A DNA stretch of 32,689 nt from Elysia marginata (lineage: Eukaryota > Mollusca > Gastropoda > Plakobranchidae): contig BMAT01000580.1 in assembly GCA_019649035.1 (NCBI GenBank), positions 8,397-41,085 on the forward strand. The letters are read 5' to 3'. The stretch's first letter is position 1. Each line of letters opens with the position of its first letter. The position numbers and the translations under genes were made by a program. The notes below the pieces were generated by a model. It was given only the letters and a program-made list of their open reading frames with translations, was not told the DNA's origin and did not search any database. Shown here in pieces: positions 25,101 through 29,589 of this stretch.

Positions 25101-28100
25101 CAATACAATTCAAGGAAAGACTATTCCTCTCTCAAACAAGGACCTTAAAACAAATTTTATTTGTCTAGATAAACTTGCTTCTTCACTGAGATGTGTACAC
25201 TAGAAGAATATGTGTGAAACACTTTAGGACAACCAGCACAGGAGAAACAAAAAAAAAACCCACTTTGATCTTGGCACTCTCCAGCAGGGTAGACCATAAC
25301 GACAGATAGTCTTTGTATGTTATGCTGGGTGTGGTTGCACTGTTGCTTGGCCCAACTTGTGCTTCTTCTGTCTCATTTGTCTCCATGACTATAGGGTGGG
25401 AACATGTACGCAACAGGCCTTGGTACACTGGCATGGTAAAAATAAAAAAACCAAACTGTCATGTCATGTAACTGTTGTGTAAAAGTAACTATATAATTTG
25501 TGAGTGATTGCCATTGAGTGTATATGGCGTAAGAGCCTGTCGGAAGAAAACAGTGAAGAGGAGAGAGTTGTTAAATGTCCACAGAAGATAATAGAATGTA
25601 CAAACAGTGATACCAAACGAATCTGTCATCTGGTGTCTGCATAACAACACAAAAACTTAATTTTACAAATCAGAATAATCTCTGTTGGTGCAAGCCTAAA
25701 GTTGCCTTCTTACTCTTGTGTTGCATTACTATTTTTTATATCTGTGCATCAATGATTTGCTTTTCGGACATCAAAAATGAGGAAATGATATGAATAATTT
25801 AAACTTGATCTCTAAAGAAGACATGCTTTTAGGCAGTATTATGAACAACTTTTATTGGTCTTTAAAACTGTTACCGTTAAAAAAAAAAAGATGCTAAGAG
25901 CTTTTTATAATAGATCAGGGAATAAACTCATGGGTGACATTCCCACAAAATGACTATACTTGCATAGTTTAGACATATCATCATCTTTATTATCAAGTTC
26001 TATGCAATGATTCATTGGCACTTTTGCCCTTCCAAACTTCTCGATCCTTCAATGCTGCCAATGTTTCCATCACCCTTCCTGTGCCAACCCACTTTGTTAG
26101 CCCATCTATCCTCTTCTTCCATGGTCTATCCCTACTATGTTTTCCGTTGAGTATTAAATGCAGTGACAAAAATTTTAGCGTCTTTACTTTTTTATTAACA
26201 CATGACTAATTGCATTTTGCAGGTTATGACCTATTGTTGAAAACAGGAAGGAAGACGCATTTAAAGATTTCAAGTTACAAAAGATTTAAAGTGATCACTC
26301 CAATCAACTTAGACTTTATATAACTTTGCTCCCATCAGAGCCTCATCAATGGAATTCAGCACCTGGAAACACAGACACTTGCCCCAGTTGATTCATTTTA
26401 AGTTCAATATAACTTTGTCTCCTTAAGAGCCTCACCAAAGGAATCCAACATCTGTGGAAATGCATTGGCTTTCCCAAGTCCATTTTGTTGTAAAATTGAT
26501 ATTACTTTCTTCACCTCTCACAGCCTTACCAATGGACTCCAACATTTGAGGAAACACAGTTGCTTTCTCCATGAGTGTCAGAAGGAGCAGCAAGATGGAC
26601 TTGAAGCAGACAAACTGCTGAGGTTTGTTCACCTGCGCAATGTTCTCTATCAGGGTGATCACCAGGCGTTCTAGAACAAGTGCATGTGAAGCTGGAACCT
26701 GTCGCCGGAGCACAAACAAAAATGTTGACAAAATGCGCAATGTCAGTTTCAATAGCTCAAATATTTGTACTAATTTTTTTTAAATTTTTAAATAAACATT
26801 GGTTAAAAGATTGAGCATAATTAAATGAAATAAAATAGATACAAAGAAAGATTAACAAACATCAAATAAACAGAAAAAATGACCTGTTCACTATTTTCAA
26901 TTGATCGCCTGGAAGGTGACAACCAACAAAAAGCAACTAGAGTACCAAAACTGAGACCCCTATAGCCTTCATCTTATCACTATCAGTTGCCATAGGAAAG
27001 GAAAACCCATACAACCACGTAGGAGCTAGAATAAAATGTAATCTTATTTCTTAGATATTTGATTGTAAACATTTTGACATTCAACTCATTTCGATAGGAT
27101 GCCAATTTTTGTTTTGAATAAAATACATCAGCTTGTTGCAGATGACACAGATTAAAACAAACAATAATAATGACAAAAGGTATCAAATCTGTAAGAATTT
27201 AAAAGAGGATGGTATGAAATCTAATTGAGATATTGGAACTTAACTCACAGAATCCACTTGTCTGACGATGTTCGCCAGAGCTGTCAAATAACTTGGCACC
27301 GACATCAGCTGCTCACTCATGTCTTCTGTAGGTCTAGAAAAAAAACAACCAGAAATGTACAATTTGATGTAACAATAGATAGCTGTGGGATGAAACACTT
27401 AACCAAAGGGAGGTTGCAATTTGAAGAGAGAGAGAGAGAGAGGGAGAAGAGAGACTTGGGGGGTTTGAAAACAAGGAAAAGCAGCTTAAGTTAGGTTAGG
27501 TTGTTTGAATTTTAACGTCTCTTTTCAACTACAAGGTTATATCAGAGACGGCGCTTGGTACAATTGAAAGCGTGCTGCCACAGTGATGTAAGGAGCGCTT
27601 GCATGCACCACACCCAGTCACATTATCCTGACATCGGGCCAACCAGACCTAGCACTAAATCCATAATGCCAGACACTAGGCGGATCAGCTGCTAATACAA
27701 ACTTTAAAGTCCTTGGTTTGACTCGGCCGTGGATCGAACCCACACCTCCCGATCTCTGAGCGAGTGTTTTACCACTAGGCCACAGAGCCGGTGAAAAGCA
27801 GCTTAAAGAGAAGCTGAAAGATAATAATTAAGAAAGGGCAAAAAAATGGGTTGATGGAGAAGGGGAAGTTGAAAAAGTTAAAGACTAACCTCATGCAGCA
27901 GAAAACTCACAAGATCAAAGGCTTGCATGCCAGTATAAGTTAAAATTCATGGAATGAGATGAAGATGGCAGTCTACATATCTCATGGTTTTGTTTTCTAC
28001 ATGTCTTGCAACCAGTCGAAAATAGGCTATTCCATTCTCGACTCATTTGGACAGAAAGCCATAGATATATCTTTTCCTTGGGAAATGATTGGGATCTGTA

Positions 28101-28934
28101 ACATAGATGGTAGGGGTAGCAACCTTCCTGGACTTATTCCATCCAGTCAAAACACCAAAATACCATAAATTATAGGAAACCCACTAACATCTGTTTTGAT
28201 TTCTATTGTTAAAAAACACAAACCTTTCCTTACCCAAAAAACTGATGCTCACACTGAGTAATCATCTCACCAAACATTAATTGGGCATCATCTTCTGTTA
28301 GAAAACTCCGGCATGGCTACAGGAAAAAAATATATAAAAAACTGACATTGCAAAGACATAGGGCAATTTACCTAAATAAAAAAAAATCCTTAAGTTTTCA
28401 AATTTTGAAGGACAGTGGCCAAAGTGGTGACAGGTAATAGCAGAGCATGAAAAACTAGTTTGATTCTCAGGCAAATTACAGCGGGTTTAGTTTGTCCTTG
28501 AATGAAAACTAAATAAAAACAAACTAAAACTGAGACAATTTACAGAAAAATAAATAAGCAAAGGTATAAATAAGTTTTACCACCAAAAAGGCTCATCAAC
28601 TCAGAGCCAAGAGAAATAATAATAATAAAAATAATTAGAATTATATTACGTCTTTTACAATAAAACAAAGTCTCAAATAATTGACCAAAAACTTTTTGAA
28701 AGTTTGAAAAGTAATATTTCAAGCAGAACACTTAAATTGTGTTCATATATTTACTAACTTCTCCACTACAAAAGTTTCCAAAACCCGATAACTTTCAAAT
28801 ATCAACATTTTAAGCACAAACAAAAAAACAAACACTACCGCAGCCAGAAGGCCATATCCTCTTATTGCCATCGAGACTTCTTTAGATGTTGAAAACTTGT
28901 TGTTCATTATGTTACGGAACTCCAGCAAAAAGAA
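931..28934 (-). CDS. PRKDC: PRKDC (DNA-PKcs) gene, internal part, 30 exons
   Basis: DNA-dependent protein kinase catalytic subunit. In the nucleus it is recruited by Ku70/80 to double-strand breaks and bridges the ends for non-homologous end joining. Thirty exons read right to left, every intron is GT...AG, and the phases agree at each junction. They total 3,812 coding bases (1,270 complete codons plus two bases), or 27 bases more with one alternative junction. Many exons match vertebrate DNA-PKcs from memory of the family, for example [38 protein letters not shown] and PQTECRH. The part present spans roughly human residues 340 to 1,650, which are HEAT-type helical repeats that form the ring around Ku and DNA. 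The kinase domain is not in the window, and neither are the start and stop codons. No in-frame stop or frameshift was found, so the gene looks functional. Residue numbers in the exon entries count from the first codon seen here. Confidence 0.95.
1188..3429. other. PRKDC intron, no gene seen
   Basis: A 2.2 kb AT-rich intron. It holds many AGATCTAG / CTAGATCT / AGGCCTA-type palindromic words around 1621-1640, 1800-1915 and 2262-2320, probably decayed repeats. No coding sequence or clear element boundary was found. Confidence 0.6.
3430..3537 (-). CDS. PRKDC: PRKDC exon cc
   Basis: Phase 0 to 0, residues 1150-1185. [20 protein letters not shown] aligns with vertebrate [20 protein letters not shown]. 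Acceptor TTTTAG, donor GTGAGT. Confidence 0.92.
3819..3981 (-). CDS. PRKDC: PRKDC exon bb
   Basis: Phase 2 to 0, residues 1095-1149. [19 protein letters not shown] aligns with vertebrate VVSACKQLHRAGLLHNILP, the leucine-rich segment reported in humans to bind C1D. A regular leucine zipper is not evident here. Donor GTACTG. Confidence 0.88.
4482..4576 (-). CDS. PRKDC: PRKDC exon aa
   Basis: Phase 0 to 2, residues 1064-1094. [20 protein letters not shown] sits in the position of vertebrate [20 protein letters not shown]. Acceptor CATGCAG, donor GTGAGA. Confidence 0.9.
5066..5188 (-). CDS. PRKDC: PRKDC exon z
   Basis: Phase 0 to 0, residues 1023-1063. [20 protein letters not shown] aligns with vertebrate [20 protein letters not shown]. 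Acceptor AAACAG, donor GTTGGA. Confidence 0.93.
5195..5460. repeat. Diverged ~130 bp tandem duplication
   Basis: Words recur at ~130 base spacing: ATGCACATGTACAGAGG near 5203 and ATGCACACGTACACAGG near 5333; AATGATTCC near 5284 and near 5414; TCTGAAAATAACATCAT against TCTGATAATTAACAAACATC. It adjoins the acceptor side of the exon at 5066-5188. Confidence 0.6.
5771..5849 (-). CDS. PRKDC: PRKDC exon y
   Basis: Phase 2 to 0, residues 996-1022. [16 protein letters not shown] aligns with vertebrate KCTVVVRIMEFTTTLL. Donor GTAAGC. Confidence 0.93.
6494..6641 (-). CDS. PRKDC: PRKDC exon x
   Basis: Phase 1 to 2, residues 947-995. [20 protein letters not shown] and [11 protein letters not shown] align with vertebrate AVAFFLESIAMHDIIAAEK and TSPQEGERYNY. 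Donor GTATGA. Confidence 0.93.
6775..7604. mobile_element. pogo/Tigger-like non-autonomous DNA transposon
   Basis: The left end reads CAGTACAATCCCTTTAAAC. The inverted right end reads CAGTAGAACCTCATTAAAC. Both resemble the CAGTA-start inverted repeats of Tigger/pogo elements, and each end abuts a TA target dinucleotide (6773-6774 and 7605-7606). The 830 bp interior has no transposase frame. It contains two direct copies of a ~160 bp unit (about 6866-7005 and 7028-7165). It lies in the intron between the exons at 6494 and 7730. Confidence 0.65.
6866..7165. repeat. Direct duplication inside the Tigger-like element
   Basis: Two diverged copies with a period of 161: TAGATCTTATTTTA at 6972 and 7133, GTTTGAGGAG(G/T)C and AATATGAACA at the same offset. 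They are separated by a T-rich run. Confidence 0.7.
7730..7917 (-). CDS. PRKDC: PRKDC exon w
   Basis: Phase 2 to 1, residues 884-946. It opens with FEGGG, identical to the vertebrate motif, and contains [19 protein letters not shown], aligning with LCWLDLLLAALECYNTFI. Donor G|GTATAA. Confidence 0.94.
8236..8305 (-). CDS. PRKDC: PRKDC exon v
   Basis: Phase 1 to 2, residues 861-883. [20 protein letters not shown] (across the junction) aligns with vertebrate [20 protein letters not shown]. Short exon, with a GTAAAC donor. Confidence 0.9.
8306..10015. other. PRKDC introns flanking exon u
   Basis: The intron at 8306-9333 holds a block of CTAGAT-type words at 8880-8990. The intron at 9459-10015 is plain AT-rich sequence. 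A CAGTGGAACCTCTCA word at 9654 resembles a Tigger-type end, but no partner end was found. Confidence 0.5.
9334..9458 (-). CDS. PRKDC: PRKDC exon u
   Basis: Phase 2 to 1, residues 819-860. [20 protein letters not shown] matches vertebrate [20 protein letters not shown]. Donor G|GTGAGT. Confidence 0.95.
10016..10124 (-). CDS. PRKDC: PRKDC exon t
   Basis: Phase 1 to 2, residues 783-818. [20 protein letters not shown] aligns with vertebrate [20 protein letters not shown], and the basic KKRPEP end with KKRRLP. The intron before it is 2.9 kb and holds the N gap. Confidence 0.93.
10440..11600 (+). pseudogene. Non-LTR retrotransposon reverse transcriptase relic
   Basis: Translating in shifting frames gives reverse transcriptase landmarks in order. 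There is a FIDYSEA-like block A at ~10508-10530 and GVIQGCVL at ~10682. SADD, a decayed YADD active site, follows at ~10803, with [20 protein letters not shown] and [12 protein letters not shown] after it. The C-terminal part is [16 protein letters not shown] and DGLT..LGTGRVM. Many stops and frameshifts are present. An A-rich run follows at 11629-11665. It is inserted antisense to PRKDC. The C-terminus matches the relic at 26000-26165. Confidence 0.8.
11758..11819. repeat. 31 bp tandem repeat, two copies
   Basis: Two adjacent copies of a 31-base unit containing ATTCTGATCTCTAGATCTAT. They stand immediately before the first copy of the gap-flanking repeat. Confidence 0.85.
11815..12014. repeat. 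Gap-flanking repeat, copy 1
   Basis: About 200 bases nearly identical to 12497-12695. It starts TAATTCATATGAGGCATACC and ends GGAGCGTAGTGGCGA. Only a handful of substitutions and one indel separate the copies. Confidence 0.9.
12015..12496. other. Assembly gap (482 N)
   Basis: Run of 482 N in the intron between the PRKDC exons at 10016-10124 and 12989-13083. The open frames that cross it are artefacts. Near-identical sequence on both sides suggests an unresolved tandem array or an interspersed repeat pair. Confidence 0.98.
12497..12695. repeat. Gap-flanking repeat, copy 2
   Basis: Second copy of the 11815-12014 repeat, continuing beyond the shared end into a tRNA-like segment at 12721-12780. 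It may be part of a composite SINE whose other copy is lost in the gap. Confidence 0.88.
12715..12785 (+). repeat. tRNA-like segment, possible SINE head
   Basis: TGGCAAGGCGGTAGG at 12722 resembles a pol III box A, and GGTTCGAATC at 12760 is a perfect box B. Pairing into a tRNA cloverleaf is poor, so this is more likely a tRNA-derived SINE head or decayed tRNA than a working tRNA gene. Confidence 0.5.
12989..13083 (-). CDS. PRKDC: PRKDC exon s
   Basis: Phase 2 to 1, residues 751-782. [20 protein letters not shown] and [11 protein letters not shown] match vertebrate [20 protein letters not shown] and LALAHADEKSL. Donor G|GTAAGA. Confidence 0.95.
13584..13711 (-). CDS. PRKDC: PRKDC exon r
   Basis: Phase 0 to 2, residues 709-750. 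[20 protein letters not shown] and [12 protein letters not shown] match vertebrate [20 protein letters not shown] and RLGASLAFNNIY. Donor GTAAAA. Confidence 0.95.
13950..15110 (-). pseudogene. CR1/Jockey-type LINE reverse transcriptase relic
   Basis: Reading the minus strand from right to left gives the expected order of a CR1/L2-like ORF2. First comes a basic IVKEAKRK...[10 protein letters not shown] linker (~15020-15095), then SHIKPL.KKNN. Next are [15 protein letters not shown] (~14400-14450), [17 protein letters not shown] (~14205-14255) and [19 protein letters not shown] (~14025-14081). Several stops and frameshifts break it. The endonuclease part and the C-terminus after motif B are missing. 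It lies in the intron between the PRKDC exons at 13584 and 15354, in the same orientation. Confidence 0.85.
15354..15452 (-). CDS. PRKDC: PRKDC exon q
   Basis: Phase 0 to 0, residues 676-708. [20 protein letters not shown] matches vertebrate [20 protein letters not shown]. Donor GTAACA. Confidence 0.95.
15673..15969 (+). mobile_element. tRNA-derived SINE with 13 bp target duplication
   Basis: The SINE body (15686-15956) is bracketed by a perfect duplication, TATAATGGACTTA, at 15673-15685 and 15957-15969. The head carries box A (GTGGCGCAATCGG, 15696-15708) and box B (GAGTGCGATCC, 15740-15750). The unrelated body contains AAAGCAATGGCAAACTACCT. The tail is a short CCTTTTA/CCTTTA repeat. The perfect duplication suggests a fairly recent insertion. 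It is antisense to PRKDC. Confidence 0.9.
16297..16404 (-). CDS. PRKDC: PRKDC exon p
   Basis: Phase 0 to 0, residues 640-675. [18 protein letters not shown] matches vertebrate [18 protein letters not shown]. Acceptor TTTTAG, donor GTAAGG. The first 20 bases of the exon plus the acceptor AG have an exact copy at 17317-17338 in the preceding intron. Confidence 0.94.
16472..16929. mobile_element. MITE-like element, copy 1
   Basis: 458 bases bounded by an 11 bp perfect inverted repeat (CAGACCTGCCA / TGGCAGGTCTG). The interior is rich in ATCAGTAT motifs in both orientations, and there is no open frame. It is homologous along its length with 22082-22537. No clean target duplication was seen. Confidence 0.8.
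17317..17338 (-). repeat. Copy of PRKDC exon p start plus acceptor
   Basis: The 22 bases are identical to 16385-16406, which are the acceptor AG and first 20 bases of the exon at 16297-16404. This copy follows a stronger pyrimidine tract (nine T then CAG). The reading frame then diverges from the protein. Confidence 0.8.
17632..17843 (-). CDS. PRKDC: PRKDC exon o
   Basis: Phase 1 to 0, residues 569-639. One of the most diagnostic exons: [38 protein letters not shown] and the HMPGQ loop match vertebrate [37 protein letters not shown] and QMPEGGQ. Donor GTATCG. Confidence 0.96.
18177..18369 (-). CDS. PRKDC: PRKDC exon n
   Basis: Phase 0 to 1, residues 505-568. [20 protein letters not shown] matches vertebrate IRVVQMLGSLGGQINKNL, and [14 protein letters not shown] matches FAVPFREMKPVIFL. 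Donor G|GTAGGT. Confidence 0.94.
18900..19012 (-). CDS. PRKDC: PRKDC exon m
   Basis: Phase 1 to 0, residues 467-504. A basic, poorly conserved linker ([20 protein letters not shown]) sits where vertebrates have a KKTKN-type basic stretch. The support is frame continuity on both sides, an ATTTCAG acceptor and a GTAGGC donor. Confidence 0.82.
19450..19606 (-). CDS. PRKDC: PRKDC exon l
   Basis: Phase 0 to 1, residues 415-466. [19 protein letters not shown] and [16 protein letters not shown] match vertebrate GLSYTPLAEVGLNALEEWS and [16 protein letters not shown]. Donor GTGAGA. Confidence 0.95.
20206..20325 (-). CDS. PRKDC: PRKDC exon k
   Basis: Phase 0 to 0, residues 375-414. [20 protein letters not shown] matches vertebrate [20 protein letters not shown]. 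It ends DIVPAIQ, then GTATAA. Confidence 0.93.
20549..20662 (-). CDS. PRKDC: PRKDC exon j
   Basis: Phase 0 to 0, residues 337-374. A polar segment ([14 protein letters not shown]) leads to [11 protein letters not shown], aligning with vertebrate CFALFVKFGKE. Donor GTGATC. Confidence 0.88.
20663..21414. other. PRKDC intron with a CAAT-type microsatellite
   Basis: A 750-base intron. A short (CAAT)n run at 21115-21140 follows a segment that could be the 3' end of a non-LTR element (such tails are common in CR1-like elements), but no coding remnant is visible. Confidence 0.45.
21415..21490 (-). CDS. PRKDC: PRKDC exon i
   Basis: Phase 2 to 0, residues 311-336. [15 protein letters not shown] is almost identical to vertebrate [15 protein letters not shown]. 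Acceptor GCATGCAG, donor GTCAGA. Confidence 0.92.
22082..22537. mobile_element. MITE-like element, copy 2
   Basis: 456 bases with GACCTGCCA / TGGCAGGTC ends and the same interior order as copy 1, including ATCAGTATGATTGAGCTAAA near the left end and AAAAGCACTAGCA in the middle. Flanking AATTAC occurs on both sides, but its spacing from the two ends differs. Confidence 0.8.
22901..22984 (-). CDS. PRKDC: PRKDC exon h
   Basis: Phase 2 to 2, residues 283-311. [20 protein letters not shown] aligns with vertebrate [20 protein letters not shown]. The upstream acceptor (GTTACAG) is required; the nearer CAG after TTTCTTT would put the exon in the wrong frame. Donor GTGAGG. Confidence 0.9.
22985..24004. 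other. PRKDC intron, nothing recognised
   Basis: About 1 kb of AT-rich sequence with no coding similarity, inverted-repeat boundaries or tRNA-like boxes that I could find. Confidence 0.5.
24005..24123 (-). CDS. PRKDC: PRKDC exon g (acceptor uncertain)
   Basis: Phase 0 to 2, residues 244-283. An acidic linker (MEIEEDDQ) is followed by [16 protein letters not shown], matching vertebrate KPKDFSAFINLVEFC. The donor is a strong GTGAGT. The short form starts after CTAAG; the long form ends at 24142, after ATATAG, and needs the 24517 donor. Confidence 0.87.
24178..24460 (+). repeat. Polypurine (GA-rich) tract
   Basis: About 280 bases dominated by A and G on the plus strand (GAGAGA, GGGAGAAA words), within the PRKDC intron between the exons at 24005 and 24525. 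The matching CT-rich minus strand explains the Leu/Ser/Phe-rich open frames there, which are not genes. Confidence 0.9.
24525..24656 (-). CDS. PRKDC: PRKDC exon f (donor uncertain)
   Basis: Phase 0, residues 200-243. [20 protein letters not shown] aligns with vertebrate [20 protein letters not shown]. Two donors are possible: AAT|GTAAAC (exon start 24525) or CAG|GTTTTT (24517). Each pairs in frame with a different acceptor of the next exon. The choice adds or removes nine residues in a poorly conserved acidic linker. Confidence 0.85.
24657..25263. other. PRKDC intron, nothing recognised
   Basis: 607 bases of AT-rich intron with short poly-T and poly-A runs and no element found. Confidence 0.5.
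25264..25427 (-). CDS. PRKDC: PRKDC exon e
   Basis: Enters in phase 1, completing Val, and leaves in phase 0, residues 145-199. [13 protein letters not shown] and [14 protein letters not shown] match vertebrate HQGLIRICSKPVV and PTYKDYVDLFRHLL. The middle ([17 protein letters not shown]) is a low-complexity linker, as in vertebrates. Donor GTGGGT. Confidence 0.92.
26000..26165 (-). pseudogene. LINE C-terminal fragment
   Basis: The minus strand reads [20 protein letters not shown] and [10 protein letters not shown], the conserved C-terminal tail of a non-LTR retrotransposon. It corresponds to DGLT..LGTGRVM in the 10440-11600 relic. It is an isolated tail of ~165 bases, with upstream domains absent. 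Confidence 0.75.
26310..26600 (-). repeat. Triplicated exon end with donor site
   Basis: Three ~90 bp tandem units, anchored at 26322, 26411 and 26502. The third (rightmost) contains the end of the PRKDC exon at 26530-26698 and its donor. On the minus strand the units read CAGGTGCTGAATTCCATTGA, CAGATGTTGGATTCCTTTGG and CAAATGTTGGAGTCCATTGG. Copy 2 keeps a GT donor (26434-26435). In copy 1 the G of GT is changed. Confidence 0.85.
26530..26698 (-). CDS. PRKDC: PRKDC exon d
   Basis: Phase 0 to 1, residues 89-144 plus one base. [14 protein letters not shown] aligns with vertebrate VPEVYTPVLEHLVV, which fixes the start after CGACAG. The donor is G|GTAAGG. The last ~55 bases of this exon and its donor are repeated twice more in the following intron (see the 26310-26600 repeat). 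The reading frame stays open past the donor as far as the second copy. Confidence 0.9.
26699..27248. other. PRKDC intron, nothing recognised
   Basis: 550 bases of AT-rich intron between the exons at 26530 and 27249. Confidence 0.5.
27249..27333 (-). CDS. PRKDC: PRKDC exon c
   Basis: Enters completing a split Gly codon and leaves in phase 0, residues 60-88. [19 protein letters not shown] aligns with vertebrate MPSFLQSVASVLLYLDT. Donor GTGAGT, acceptor TTTTTTCTAG. Confidence 0.9.
27427..27451 (+). repeat. GA microsatellite
   Basis: About nine GA repeats followed by GGGAGAAGAG, a few tens of bases before the SINE. Confidence 0.9.
27476..27806 (-). mobile_element. tRNA-derived SINE with 14 bp target duplication
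   Basis: The body (27490-27792) is flanked by perfect copies of GAAAAGCAGCTTAA (27476-27489 and 27793-27806). On the minus strand the head shows box A GTGGCCTAGTGG (27772-27783) and box B GGTTCGATCC (27731-27740). The 3' tail is a short AACCT repeat. The body differs from the SINE at 15686, so this is a second family. It lies in the same orientation as PRKDC, in the intron between the exons at 27249 and 28234. Confidence 0.9.
28234..28316 (-). CDS. PRKDC: PRKDC exon b
   Basis: Phase 0 to 2, residues 33-60. [18 protein letters not shown] aligns with the vertebrate segment PCKVINAKDVDFMYVEL. Donor GTAAGG, acceptor TAG after a pyrimidine tract. Confidence 0.9.
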
Positions 28935-29580
28935 CTGAAAAAAAAGAAATTTTTTTTTTAAAAGAGCAGATTTCAATTGAACCACGAAGTAAACATGTGA
29001 TGAGGAAAGAGTAAATCAAACAAAAGTCATAAATTTGGTTTCCCCCAATGAATAAATCCTATGCAATTCAAGATACTGAAAAAAAGTGGGGCATCTGTTA
29101 AAATACTCTGTGTTGGATTGAGGGACAAGGAACAAAAAAGTTAATTAATTATCTAATAATCCCAAAATTGAAACAGTAATAAGACCCGCGTTTGAAACCT
29201 GTGAATGAGATGAGTTAATTGTAAAATGATCTCATGATTCTAGCCACTGTACTATCTCAATAACATGAGTTTCAGTATCTAAAACTAGTAGTCTTAAACT
29301 TAGCAAAAGTTTATGAAAGCCTTCTTCTTTTTGTTGTGCTCAAGTGCTTTTTCGAACTGTGATTCTTGCCTGAGCAAAGAATGCTGCAGTTCTCTCTAAC
29401 TGAGGAAGGGATCTGTAAAGCCTGGTAGCAATGTGTACAATGTCATTTCATGGGTTGCATGGGCTGTTAAGGGCAAGTGAGGCAGAAAAGGGCTATTTTC
29501 TACTGGTCTAAAATGTCCTTGTGTGTTTACAAACATGTTTGAAAGAAAAAAAAAACACTTAAAAAAGCCATTTTTATCAC
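28317..29580. other. Intron sequence around exon a
   Basis: Apart from the exon at 28839-28934, no gene was found. The region 28935-29580 has no convincing match to the preceding part of DNA-PKcs. Confidence 0.5.
28839..28934 (-). CDS. PRKDC: PRKDC exon a (first in window)
   Basis: Phase 0 to 0, residues 1-32. It ends in [12 protein letters not shown], matching the conserved IAIRGYGLFAG of vertebrate DNA-PKcs near residue 360. The acceptor has a T-rich tract then CAG, and the donor is GTAGTG. Earlier exons must lie right of the window, beyond the retroelements at 29590-32340. Confidence 0.9.
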
Positions 29581-29589
29581 ATGCCATGC

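Noticed and set aside
29340..29460. Possible upstream PRKDC exon
   Set aside because: The minus-strand translation (LERTAAFFAQARITVRK) has no convincing match to the expected part of DNA-PKcs and no clear pair of splice sites.
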